Source of the DNA: Bacillus crepusculi
Lineage (GTDB): Bacteria > Bacillota > Bacilli > Bacillales > Bacillaceae
Direction of reading: 5' to 3'
Assembly: GCF_014764715.1 (NCBI RefSeq)
Contig: NZ_JACXXE010000003.1
Span: 248,001-312,000 of the forward strand
Length of the DNA stretch: 64,000 nt
A model generated the notes under the pieces. The model worked only from the letters and a program-made list of their open reading frames with translations, was not told the origin of the DNA and made no database searches. Positions 25,453 through 33,105 of this stretch are shown here, in pieces (position 1 is the stretch's first letter; the number at the start of each line of letters is the position of its first letter). Both the position numbers and the translations under genes were made by a program.

Positions 25453-25460
25453 CTAATTTG
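25340..25460 (-). pseudogene. Orphan C-terminal coding tail downstream of the immunity gene
   Basis: About 40 sense codons ending in TAA at 25340, reading RFNEIIQKRNDLKLFFLEKL and a Lys-rich end. It is out of frame with, and begins inside, the end of the immunity gene, and has no start codon. It looks like the end of a replaced or recombined neighbouring immunity gene. Confidence 0.35.
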
Positions 25461-25872
25461 AATTCATTTTTGAAAGAAAATCTTGAAGAACTACTTTTAC
25501 TGGTGAATTCGTAGTAGTAGCCAACACATGATTTACACGTTCTAAAATTTGAGGATGCTCCAATATCAATTTTTTTCCTTCTTCAATTGGAAAACTTCTC
25601 AATGTATCAATACAGATCTCAAATAATTCTTTATCATTAGTATTCAACAAATCTATTAAAATATTTAACTCATATTCATTACACTCATTATCCAGACAGT
25701 AAGCTATTTTACGCTGCCACTCTATTGGTTTATTAAGCACTTGATTTGATAGTTCTTCCCAGTCGTTTAGGCTAAAATCAGAGAGTATCTCACTAGCAAT
25801 CAAACACCCGTCATCATACCATGAATCTACTGTTGTATCAGCAGATAAAAGATTATCTAATTCCTTAAACAC
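25453..25872 (-). CDS. Probable immunity protein for the LXG toxin (Imm30-like)
   Basis: 139 residues, acidic, all-helical in appearance: DSWYDDGCLIASEILSDFSL, EWQRKIAYCLDNECNEYELN and repeated Leu-rich helices. The pattern resembles the Imm30 family. The start is the GTG at 25872 with GGAGG eight bases upstream; the longer frame to 25887 runs through the ribosome site itself. It follows the toxin gene by about 20 bases on the same strand, the usual toxin-immunity order, so it should bind and neutralise the EndoU domain. The pairing is inferred from position. Confidence 0.7.
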   Translation of the reverse strand: MFKELDNLLSADTTVDSWYDDGCLIASEILSDFSLNDWEELSNQVLNKPIEWQRKIAYCLDNECNEYELNILIDLLNTNDKELFEICIDTLRSFPIEEGKKLILEHPQILERVNHVLATTTNSPVKVVLQDFLSKMNSN

Positions 25873-25893
25873 GTTTAAGACCTCCAATTTATA

Positions 25894-27540
25894 TTAAAAT
25901 CCTGATGGACGTAAAGCATTTTCTGTACCAGTCGGATATCCACTGGTTACATCTTTCCCCACTTTAATTACATCAATTTCTACACCATTTATACTTGCTC
26001 TATGCCAAGTCGCTCTATCTCTTAACCTTGATGAGATAGCATCTGTATCGCCAACGTCGGTAATACTTCTGAGAATTTTCTCATCCTTCCATGAATCGGG
26101 AAATAAAGTACTTTTTTTAATCTTAGAGATATTTCCATCAGAAAACTGTTTTGTAAATACAACATTTTTTGTACCATCCGTATTTGTTGATAACACTTCA
26201 ACTGCAAATTTTTCATTATCATTATTAATTCTAGGCGAATGGCCACCTATTAACTGATTTTTGGGAACTTTCCGTTGCCCTTCAAGAATCTTAGCTTCAA
26301 TTTCTGGACTAATTACCGTTCTTCTCGCAGAATCTCCACCTGTACCTTGAATTCCCATCTTCCCATGAAACCCTTTCGCCCCAAACGGCAAAAGCATTCC
26401 CAGCGCCGCATTTAGACTCGCTTCCTGCTGTTCTTTTGAGACCTTATTTCCAAACATGTCTCGGCCCGTAATTGCTTCGCTGAAGCCGTTGGTTGCTGTG
26501 AGGCCATATAAGCCTTTTTGTGATGTTTTTAGGGCGTCAAAGGACTTTTGCGATGTCTTGTAAATGTCGACTGCCCTGACTGCGGCTGACGTGGCTTGGG
26601 TGGTTTTATAGACCGCTTTGCCGCCTTTAAAAATGCGCCCTGCCCAGCCAACGATTGGGATGTAACCTGCTGCTGCCATGCCGCCTGCCGCGACTCGCTG
26701 GCCTGCGGTGAGCTCTTCGCCTGTAATTGGATCGACGCCTGTAGCGGCACGTTTTGCATCGTTCACACCTGTCAATTCATTGACGATATTCCCGCCATAA
26801 TCAAGGGCTTTTTCATACCAAGGACGGTTGGCGAGTGCTTCTTGTTCCTTTGCGATCTTGCGTGCTTCTTCTTGTTCTTTTTTGATGTTCAAATATTCAG
26901 AAGTTTGCTTCTCAATATGGCTTTTTGCCTTGTAGATGTCGCTATTTTGATACGCTTTCTTGTCAAAATTCATAGGCGAAATGGATTTTCCGTCATTTGT
27001 CGCATTCATCATTTCTGCGTACAATGCCATTGTAGCTTGCTGTTCCGTCTCTGACAAAGCATATTCATCTTTTAAATTTTGATCAAGCTCTCTTAGGTCT
27101 TTGACCGTCTTTTTTCGTTCGTCTTCCGCATCTTCTATTTTTTCATCAAAGGTTTGGCTATCAAATACCTCTAGGGAAATGAGGTCATCAATGTCTTGAA
27201 AAATGGTTTTGAGTGCCTTTTTTTGATCCTTTACAATGCTTTTGGCGTTTTTAATGCCCATATGGACTGCGTTATCTAAAAAGTGTTCTTCTACAAAGGT
27301 GTCGCCGCCAAAGCTCGTATCATCAAGTGTCCCAGAAACACCTTCATGAAAGGCTTTTTGCTTATCAATGAAGCTGATGAACATGTCCACATTTCCTGCG
27401 AGTTCTTTATAGAAACTTTTAATGTTATCGGCACCTTTTCCAGTGAAGTCGTCACCGAGGTTCGCCACGCCCTGTAGCGCTTTTTTTAAATCAACCATTT
27501 CTTCTCGGAGTGCCTGATAATGTTTAGCCCTTGTATCCAT
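25894..27540 (-). CDS. LXG-domain toxin with C-terminal EndoU nuclease
   Basis: 548 residues from the first ATG. The N-terminal 230 residues are an LXG helical domain for export by the type VII (Yuk/ESX) system (GVANLGDDFTGKGADNIKSF). A glycine/alanine-rich pre-toxin region follows (RVAAGGMAAAGYIPIVGWAG). The last 120 residues match the bacterial EndoU RNase family: GGHSPRIN, FTKQFSDGNISKIKKSTLFP, ATWHRASI and DVIKVG, giving the His-His-Lys set. The in-frame sequence upstream of this ATG (KILDAKALTSA) is the normal LXG start, preceded by AGGAGG but only a CTG codon, so translation probably begins near 27582. The usual small Lap partner genes are missing. Confidence 0.85.
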   Translation of the reverse strand: MDTRAKHYQALREEMVDLKKALQGVANLGDDFTGKGADNIKSFYKELAGNVDMFISFIDKQKAFHEGVSGTLDDTSFGGDTFVEEHFLDNAVHMGIKNAKSIVKDQKKALKTIFQDIDDLISLEVFDSQTFDEKIEDAEDERKKTVKDLRELDQNLKDEYALSETEQQATMALYAEMMNATNDGKSISPMNFDKKAYQNSDIYKAKSHIEKQTSEYLNIKKEQEEARKIAKEQEALANRPWYEKALDYGGNIVNELTGVNDAKRAATGVDPITGEELTAGQRVAAGGMAAAGYIPIVGWAGRIFKGGKAVYKTTQATSAAVRAVDIYKTSQKSFDALKTSQKGLYGLTATNGFSEAITGRDMFGNKVSKEQQEASLNAALGMLLPFGAKGFHGKMGIQGTGGDSARRTVISPEIEAKILEGQRKVPKNQLIGGHSPRINNDNEKFAVEVLSTNTDGTKNVVFTKQFSDGNISKIKKSTLFPDSWKDEKILRSITDVGDTDAISSRLRDRATWHRASINGVEIDVIKVGKDVTSGYPTGTENALRPSGF

Positions 27541-27933
27541 GGCACTGGTTAGTGCTTTTGCATCAAGTATCTTGCCCAGAAGAAGTCACTCCCTCCTATT
27601 CATTGACAAGGTCAATTTTACCAACGTGAAACTAGTCATTAAATAGGGATAAAGATACAAAAACAGCACTCAGATGATTCCAAGTGCTGTAGAAAATTGA
27701 TATGTTGCTTGCTTTTTAAACTTGTAATACCGATCTTTTTGTCCTTCGAGCTCTTCTTCATCCCTCTAAATTATTCAGAAAAGAGCTGGACATGTCACAA
27801 ACAAATGAACATGTAACACTGCTGAACACTCAATCATTTTGATCCTTGAAATATTAAAAAACAATCTGGCGGATACAAGTTCGTCCCCAATTCGACCCCA
27901 ATCAAGAGGAATAGAACAAATATTCATTGCCCC
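27541..27933. other. Upstream end of the toxin island, with remnants
   Basis: On the minus strand an open tail of 31 codons (27670-27765) reads EEELEGQKDRYYKFKKQATY and lacks a start. It may be the remnant of a small partner gene of the toxin. At 27880-27903 a repeated motif (TTCGTCCCCAATTCGACCCC) stands out from its surroundings. No intact gene or integrase is present. Confidence 0.4.
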
Positions 27934-28017
27934 AAAAACAAAAAAACCCTTGCTACGCAAGGGCTTCAACGATGATTCCGACTGGGCTCGAACCAGCGAC
28001 CTCTACCCTGTCAAGGT
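27934..28017. repeat. att-like repeat at tRNA-Val (intact copy)
   Basis: This copy includes the tRNA-Val 3' half and its CCCTTGC-TAC-GCAAGGG terminator. The degenerate partner lies at 25113-25192. The segment between them is about 2.7 kb. Confidence 0.8.
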
Positions 28018-28045
28018 AGCGCTCTCCCAGCTGAGCTACGGAATC
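27973..28045 (-). tRNA. tRNA-Val (anticodon GAC)
   Basis: 73 bases. The acceptor stem is GATTCCG / CGGAATC with discriminator A. The D-arm is GCTC-AGCTGGGA-GAGC. The anticodon stem is CTACC / GGTAG with loop TTGACAG (anticodon GAC, positions 34-36). The T-arm is GCTGG-TTCGAGC-CCAGT. CCA is not encoded. A small terminator hairpin follows the 3' end. Its 3' half is duplicated at 25.1 kb. Confidence 0.95.
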
Positions 28046-28138
28046 AGATTATGTATCAGTTCTGGGCTTTCTGTTACTGACAGTCTCTATTATATAATCC
28101 TAAGTAAGAGGCGTCAATGGTTTTGTTCAAAAAAACCA

Positions 28139-28164
28139 AAAAGCCGGTGTAGCCCCGGCTTTTT
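28139..28164 (-). terminator. Terminator of metIC
   Basis: Minus strand AAAGCCGG-GGCTACA-CCGGCTTTTT hairpin, ten bases after the metC stop. Confidence 0.85.
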
Positions 28165-28172
28165 CCTCCCCT

Positions 28173-29351
28173 TTATGATTGATTCACAAGGACTGGCTTT
28201 AGTTGATCGAGTGCTTGTTTGAAGTCGCGTTTGAGGTCTTCTCCGTTTTCGACACCCACACTTAAACGAAGCAGCCCATCTGTAATGCCTCTTTTTTCTC
28301 TTTCTTCTTTTGGCATAGCAGCATGTGACATTTTGGCTGGGTATGACAGAATCGATTCGACGGCGCCAAGGCTGACGGCGAATACAGGTAATGTGACGGC
28401 ATCCACCAATTCTTTGACAGCCGCTTGGTTTTCTAATTCAAATGAGAGAACGGCTCCTGCTCCGCTTGCTTGCTTTCGCTGAATCTCTGCACCAGGATGG
28501 TCATCTAAGCCTGGGTAGTATACTTTTTTCACCGCTGGATGTCCTTTGAGAAATGAAGCCAATTCGAATGCCGTTTGGCTTGCTTTTTCTAATCTGACCT
28601 GAAGGGTTTTTAACCCTCTTAACACAAGCCAGCAATCCTGCACGCCAAGCACTGCACCGAAGGAGTTTTGCAGCGAATAGAGTTCATCTCCAAGCTTTTC
28701 ATCTTTCACCACCGCTAAGCCTGACAGCACATCACTGTGACCACTTAAAAATTTCGTTGCGCTGTGCAGCACAACATCAACCCCAAGGTCTAGCGGACGC
28801 TGAAGCGCAGGCGTTAAAAACGTATTATCTAAGAAGGTCAGACAGTCATGCTCTTTCGCAATCTGTACTACACCTTCAATATCTGTAATTCCTAGTGTTG
28901 GATTTGACGGTGTTTCCATGTAAATGACCTTCGTATTCGATTGAATGCCTTGTTTGACTTCATTTAAATCTGTCATATCCACAAAGGTATGCTCAATTCC
29001 AAATCTCGAAAGAACTTGCGTGATCATGCGGAATGTTCCGCCGTACACATCTCTTGTGACAAGGACATGATCACCCTTTGATAATAGAAGAAAAGCAGTT
29101 GAAATGGCTGCCATGCCTGACGCAAAAGCAAGCCCTCTTGTTCCTCCTTCTAGCGCCGCAATCGTATCCTCTAATGCTTGACGTGTAGGTGTCCCTGATC
29201 TGGAGTAGTCATATTGGCCAAATTCGTCAAAGCTGCTTTGATGAAAGGTCGACGCATGCTGAATCGGCACACTGACTGCACCTGTTGAACGGTCTGTTTT
29301 AAACGCATTATGAACTAGTTGTGTTTCGAGTGTCCAATCGTGTGTAGTCAT
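28173..29351 (-). CDS. metC: Cystathionine beta-lyase
   Basis: 392-residue PLP enzyme of the gamma family that cleaves cystathionine to homocysteine, pyruvate and ammonia. The PLP lysine is in VVLHSATKFLSGHSD. SGTPTRQALEDTIAALEGG near residue 50 and the DNTFLTPALQRPLDLG block are diagnostic. It overlaps metI by four bases (ATGA), so the two are translationally coupled, and shares the SAM riboswitch upstream of metI. The order and arrangement are those of B. subtilis metI-metC. Confidence 0.95.
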   Translation of the reverse strand: MTTHDWTLETQLVHNAFKTDRSTGAVSVPIQHASTFHQSSFDEFGQYDYSRSGTPTRQALEDTIAALEGGTRGLAFASGMAAISTAFLLLSKGDHVLVTRDVYGGTFRMITQVLSRFGIEHTFVDMTDLNEVKQGIQSNTKVIYMETPSNPTLGITDIEGVVQIAKEHDCLTFLDNTFLTPALQRPLDLGVDVVLHSATKFLSGHSDVLSGLAVVKDEKLGDELYSLQNSFGAVLGVQDCWLVLRGLKTLQVRLEKASQTAFELASFLKGHPAVKKVYYPGLDDHPGAEIQRKQASGAGAVLSFELENQAAVKELVDAVTLPVFAVSLGAVESILSYPAKMSHAAMPKEEREKRGITDGLLRLSVGVENGEDLKRDFKQALDQLKPVLVNQS

Positions 29352-30466
29352 TTGGCGTGTACCTCCTCTTTTACTTGTGATAGTGCCTGTTTTAGGTCTG
29401 CTTTCAGATCATCCACATGCTCAATGCCAACGGAGAAACGAAGCAGTTTGTTACACACACCGTTTGCAATGCGAATCTCTTCTGGAATATCCATGTGTGT
29501 TTGTGTGGCTGGATACGTAATAAAGCTTTCGATTCCGCCTAGACTTTCTGCAAAACAAATCGTTTTCAGCTGCTTTAAAAATGGATTGACCCAGTCCTCT
29601 TGGGCTACACGGAATGACAGCATTCCTCCCTTTCCTGGGTAAAGAACATCTTGAATTTCCGGCTGCTTTTCTAAAAACGCTGCTAGTTCCTTCGCATTTG
29701 CCTCGTGCTGTCGCATTCTCAGAGCCAATGTTTTCATTCCTCTCATGAGAAGCCATGAGTCAAATGGAGATAGAACCGCTCCGATAGCATTTTGATGCTG
29801 GAACATGTCTTCAGATAGCTGCTCTCCTTTTGTCACCACAAGCCCTGCAAGGACGTCATTGTGTCCACCTAAATATTTGGTTGCGCTATGAATGACAATG
29901 TCCGCTCCAAGCGTAATCGGCTTTTGCAAGACGGGTGTGTAAAAGGTGTTATCAACAATGACCAAAGCGCCATGTTCTTTTGCAATCTTCGCTATTTTTT
30001 GAATATCTGCTTCCTGCATGAGGGGATTTGTTGGTGTTTCAATAAAAACAGCTTTTGTGCTTGGCGTGATTTTAGAGCGTAAACAGTCTTCATCTGAAAA
30101 ATCATCATAAAGAAAACGCAGGCCATACTTTTTCCATTCATTTTCGAACAAACGGTATGTACCGCCATATAAATCTGATGAAACAATCAATTCATCTCCG
30201 CTCTCAAAAAGAGCCATGATCGTTTGGATCGCAGCCATTCCCGAACTGAAGGCAAAACCGGCCGTTCCTTCTTCGAGTGAAGCAATTGCATCCTCTACAA
30301 GCTGTCTTGTTGGGTTTTTTGTTCGAATGTAATCAAAACCTGTTGATTCACCTATGCCTCTATGTCTGTATGCTGTTGAAAGATAAACGGGAGGACTGAC
30401 CGTACCAGTCGTCTCTTCGCTACGGTTTCCAATTTGCGCTAATTTCGTTTCCACATGTTCTGTCAT
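29348..30466 (-). CDS. metI: Cystathionine gamma-synthase / O-acetylhomoserine thiolyase
   Basis: 372 residues of the same PLP gamma family as metC. The PLP lysine is in VIHSATKYLGGHNDVLAG, and the N-terminus is TKLAQIGNRSEETTGTVSPP. It joins an activated homoserine to cysteine (or sulfide) in methionine synthesis. It is the first gene of the metIC operon, preceded by a complete SAM riboswitch. In B. subtilis the enzyme is bifunctional; the same is assumed here. Confidence 0.95.
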   Translation of the reverse strand: MTEHVETKLAQIGNRSEETTGTVSPPVYLSTAYRHRGIGESTGFDYIRTKNPTRQLVEDAIASLEEGTAGFAFSSGMAAIQTIMALFESGDELIVSSDLYGGTYRLFENEWKKYGLRFLYDDFSDEDCLRSKITPSTKAVFIETPTNPLMQEADIQKIAKIAKEHGALVIVDNTFYTPVLQKPITLGADIVIHSATKYLGGHNDVLAGLVVTKGEQLSEDMFQHQNAIGAVLSPFDSWLLMRGMKTLALRMRQHEANAKELAAFLEKQPEIQDVLYPGKGGMLSFRVAQEDWVNPFLKQLKTICFAESLGGIESFITYPATQTHMDIPEEIRIANGVCNKLLRFSVGIEHVDDLKADLKQALSQVKEEVHAK

Positions 30467-30505
30467 TTGACACCATCCTCAGTAAAAATCTGATTTCAAA
30501 ACAGA

Positions 30506-30534
30506 AAACCCCTTCTTCATAAGAAGAAGGGGTT
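30506..30534 (-). terminator. Riboswitch-controlled terminator of metI
   Basis: AAACCCCTTCTTC-TTAT-GAAGAAGGGGTTTT hairpin between the SAM aptamer and metI. Confidence 0.9.
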
Positions 30535-30546
30535 TAATCGCTTCCT

Positions 30547-30664
30547 CTTATCTTCCAAGCAAAAAAGCTGCTTGCTGGATTTAGCACCTTGGTACATCAC
30601 GTGAAGTGACGCATACCGGTTGCTGAGGTTTCAAAGGGCCAGTCCCTCCACCTCTCACGATAAG
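30547..30664 (-). promoter_or_regulatory. SAM riboswitch (S-box)
   Basis: Minus strand CTTATC...GAGAGGTGGAGGGACTGGCC, then GAAACCTCAGCAACC, closing with GATAAG to form P1. These are the conserved S-box core elements. With the downstream terminator it should shut off metIC when S-adenosylmethionine is plentiful. The 220 bases between it and yjcH show nothing further. Confidence 0.95.
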
Positions 30665-30886
30665 AATGTGTTGTCTGTCTGTTCTAATTCTTAATACTGT
30701 AACGCATTAAACCTCATTTTTCAAGGGGAAATGTCATGATTAATTAAAATTTTCTGTATTTTATAACAGAATCAATGTCAGCTCATTTGTTTGCATGTTA
30801 GCCTATAGGAACAACGCTGTTTTTCATGTTACAATGAATGGAAACGTTTCACTTATGATGAATTTGGTTAGCTGGAGGAATGGATT

Positions 30887-31627
30887 ATGGTGAAAAAAAC
30901 AGGCATCATTCAAGAAGAAACCTTACAATCAAAAGAACTTGGGACGGACATGACCGTTTTAATTTATTTACCAGTCAATTACTCCCCCCTTTATACATAT
31001 CATGTCATCATTGCACAGGATGGCCATGATTATTTCCGCTTAGGTAAAATAGGCAGACAGGCGGAAGAATTGATGCAAAACAAAGAAATGGAACGCTCGA
31101 TTATTATTGGTGTTCCTTATGAAAATGTCACAGAAAGACGGAATACGTATCATCCGGATGGTACAAAGTTTGAAGCGTATAAACGCTTTTTAGCAAATGA
31201 ACTTGTCCCTTATATTGATGAACACTATCCAACCTATCAAATTGGATCAGGACGTACGTTTATTGGTGATTCACTAGGTGCTACGATTTCCCTTATGACA
31301 GCCATTGATTATCCTTCTTTATTTGGCGGCCTGATTTTGCAGTCTCCCTACGTTGATGAGTCGGTCCTGGAAGCCGTTAAACAGTCAACCGCACTTTCTC
31401 ATTATGCCATTATCCATCAAATTGGATCAGAAGAAACGGCTGTGAAAACAACAGATGGCCAAGTACTGGATTTTATCAAACCGAACGCAGATTTAAAGGC
31501 TCTTCTTGAACAGTCTGGTGCGGATTATTTATTTGAGACATTCGAAGGGGATCATAAATGGACGTTTTGGCAACCACTCATTGCCCCTTCGTTAAAAAGA
31601 ATGCTCCCATATTCGTTAATCAACTGA
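30887..31627 (+). CDS. yjcH: YjcH, alpha/beta-hydrolase esterase-like protein
   Basis: 246 residues of the esterase D/Fes family. The nucleophile elbow is FIGDSLGATIS (G-D-S-L-G), and the late histidine lies in FEGDHKWTFW. IIAQDGHDYFRLG near residue 42 is typical. GGAGG lies eight bases before the ATG. It heads the conserved yjcH-yjcG-yjcF cluster, separated from yjcG by about 50 bases. The substrate is unknown. Confidence 0.9.
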   Translation: MVKKTGIIQEETLQSKELGTDMTVLIYLPVNYSPLYTYHVIIAQDGHDYFRLGKIGRQAEELMQNKEMERSIIIGVPYENVTERRNTYHPDGTKFEAYKRFLANELVPYIDEHYPTYQIGSGRTFIGDSLGATISLMTAIDYPSLFGGLILQSPYVDESVLEAVKQSTALSHYAIIHQIGSEETAVKTTDGQVLDFIKPNADLKALLEQSGADYLFETFEGDHKWTFWQPLIAPSLKRMLPYSLIN

Positions 31628-31679
31628 ATTTTGTTATAATAAACAATAATAAATACTTTCTTAATCAGGAGGGAACATG

Positions 31680-32195
31680 ATGAAATACGGAGTTGTTATA
31701 TTTCCATCGAAAAAATTGCAAGATATTGCGAACTCTTATCGGAAACGTTATGATCCGAACTATGCACTCATACCGCCTCATTTAACATTAAGAACACCAT
31801 TTGAATTAACGGATCTAGAAGCGGCTGAGGTCGTCTCAACCTTGCGAGAGTATGCAAAAAATGCTTCTCCTATTACTTTACGTATTAAAAAATTCAGTTC
31901 ATTCGCTCCTGTAAACAACGTCATTTATATGAAAGTAGAACCGAACGAGGACATCATGGCGCTCAATGAAAGATTGTACGCAGATCCACTTGCTGGTACA
32001 CCTGAATATGCCTTTGTTCCGCATGTGACAGTGGCTCAAAAATTATCAGATGATGAGCATTCAGACGTACTTGGCACATTAAAGCTGAGAAAAATTGATC
32101 ACGAGGAAACGGTTGATCGTTTTCATCTTTTATATCAATTAGAAAACGGATCTTGGACCGTCTATGAAACATTTATTTTAGGAGAAGAGGGTTAA
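31680..32195 (+). CDS. yjcG: YjcG, 2H phosphoesterase (RNA ligase-like)
   Basis: 171 residues with both H-x-T-x catalytic motifs of the 2H superfamily: PPHLTLR near residue 35 and VPHVTVAQ near 115. Size and sequence match B. subtilis YjcG. Members hydrolyse 2'-5' or cyclic phosphate bonds in RNA or nucleotides. The second of two adjacent ATGs has the better spacing from AGGAGG. The yjcF gene starts six bases after its stop. Confidence 0.92.
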   Translation: MKYGVVIFPSKKLQDIANSYRKRYDPNYALIPPHLTLRTPFELTDLEAAEVVSTLREYAKNASPITLRIKKFSSFAPVNNVIYMKVEPNEDIMALNERLYADPLAGTPEYAFVPHVTVAQKLSDDEHSDVLGTLKLRKIDHEETVDRFHLLYQLENGSWTVYETFILGEEG

Positions 32196-32201
32196 AAACA
32201 G

Positions 32202-32636
32202 TTGGAAACAGTCATCGCAACAGCACAAACACAACGAGAAGATGCATATTATGTTCGAAAAGAAGTGTTCGTAAAAGAACAAGAAGTCCCATTAGAGATT
32301 GAAATAGATGAACTAGAAGACGAAGCCATCCATTTTGTTATTTATCATGATGACAAGAAGCCCCAGGCAGCTGCTAGACTGCGGATCATTGAAGGTTCAA
32401 AGGCAAAACTTGAACGGATTTGTGTCTTAAAAGAGGCGCGCTCTTTTGGCCTTGGCCACAAACTATTAGAAGCGCTAGAAACAGAAGCCATGGCTAATGG
32501 AGCGAAGGAAGCGGTTATGCATGCACAAATCCAAGCGCTTCCTTTCTACGAAAAGAAAGGCTACAAAGTCGTATCTGAACCGTTTGAAGAAGCGGGTGTC
32601 ACACATGTTAAAATGACAAAAACGCTATCTGTTTAA
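32202..32636 (+). CDS. yjcF: YjcF, GNAT acetyltransferase
   Basis: 144 residues starting at a TTG, with GAGG about nine bases upstream inside the yjcG end. The ElaA-like N-terminus reads REDAYYVRKEVFVKEQEVPL. The acetyl-CoA region reads LERICVLKEARSFGLGHKLL, and the C-terminus reads ALPFYEKKGYKVVSEPFEEA. The substrate is unknown. It is the last gene of yjcHGF, followed by a terminator. Confidence 0.88.
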   Translation: METVIATAQTQREDAYYVRKEVFVKEQEVPLEIEIDELEDEAIHFVIYHDDKKPQAAARLRIIEGSKAKLERICVLKEARSFGLGHKLLEALETEAMANGAKEAVMHAQIQALPFYEKKGYKVVSEPFEEAGVTHVKMTKTLSV

Positions 32637-32643
32637 GCAACGA

Positions 32644-32680
32644 GAAAAGCCAGAGCATCCATCATGCCCTGGCTTTTTCT
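32644..32680. terminator. Bidirectional terminator
   Basis: AAAAGCCAGAGCATCC... / ...GCCCTGGCTTTTT hairpin between yjcF and the convergent 86-residue gene. Confidence 0.8.
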
Positions 32681-32720
32681 TTATTGATTATCGTTCGTCA
32701 AGGTAAGAAAGCGCAGTCAT

Positions 32721-32981
32721 TTAGACGTAAGTATTGATATGAACGCCCTTACCTTCCTCCATAAACATATCTCGCACAAAGCGTTCCCGCTTTTTTTGCT
32801 GCACTTTCGTTTCGGCTTCTGTCACTAAGTCCTCTTTTTTCTCCAGCTCTCTGTAAACCTTGTCATGAAAGGTGCGAGTGACCTTTGTCACTTTCGCATA
32901 GTCTTCTTTATCCTGAGGAGCAGGACGGTTGATATATTGAAAATACAGATCCGGCTGAATCGGGGCTATATATCCCATCAA
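32721..32981 (-). CDS. Small conserved protein (86 aa), unknown
   Basis: Hydrophilic protein beginning MMGYIAPIQPDLYFQYINRP, with a Lys/Glu-rich helix in the middle and ending GKGVHINTYV. GGAGG precedes the ATG pair. The opening Ile-x-Pro-Ile-Gln-Pro-x-x-Tyr-x-Gln-Tyr motif is, from memory, shared by several small Bacillus proteins of unknown function. It is divergent from yjcD. Confidence 0.6.
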   Translation of the reverse strand: MMGYIAPIQPDLYFQYINRPAPQDKEDYAKVTKVTRTFHDKVYRELEKKEDLVTEAETKVQQKKRERFVRDMFMEEGKGVHINTYV

Positions 32982-33105
32982 GAACGCCTCCTTTTGCTTC
33001 TCTTCTACTCTACTATTCCCTAATTATGACTGTTTGAAACACGCTTCATTTGATATGATTAGATTTGTTTCTTTTAAACATTGATTGACTATTGGAGGAC
33101 TAGCT

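Noticed and set aside
27775-27969. 64-codon minus-strand frame next to tRNA-Val (contains LDWGRIGDELVSARLF)
   Set aside because: No ribosome site, and it spans the tRNA terminator. The middle could be an integrase remnant, but I could not support that from sequence alone.
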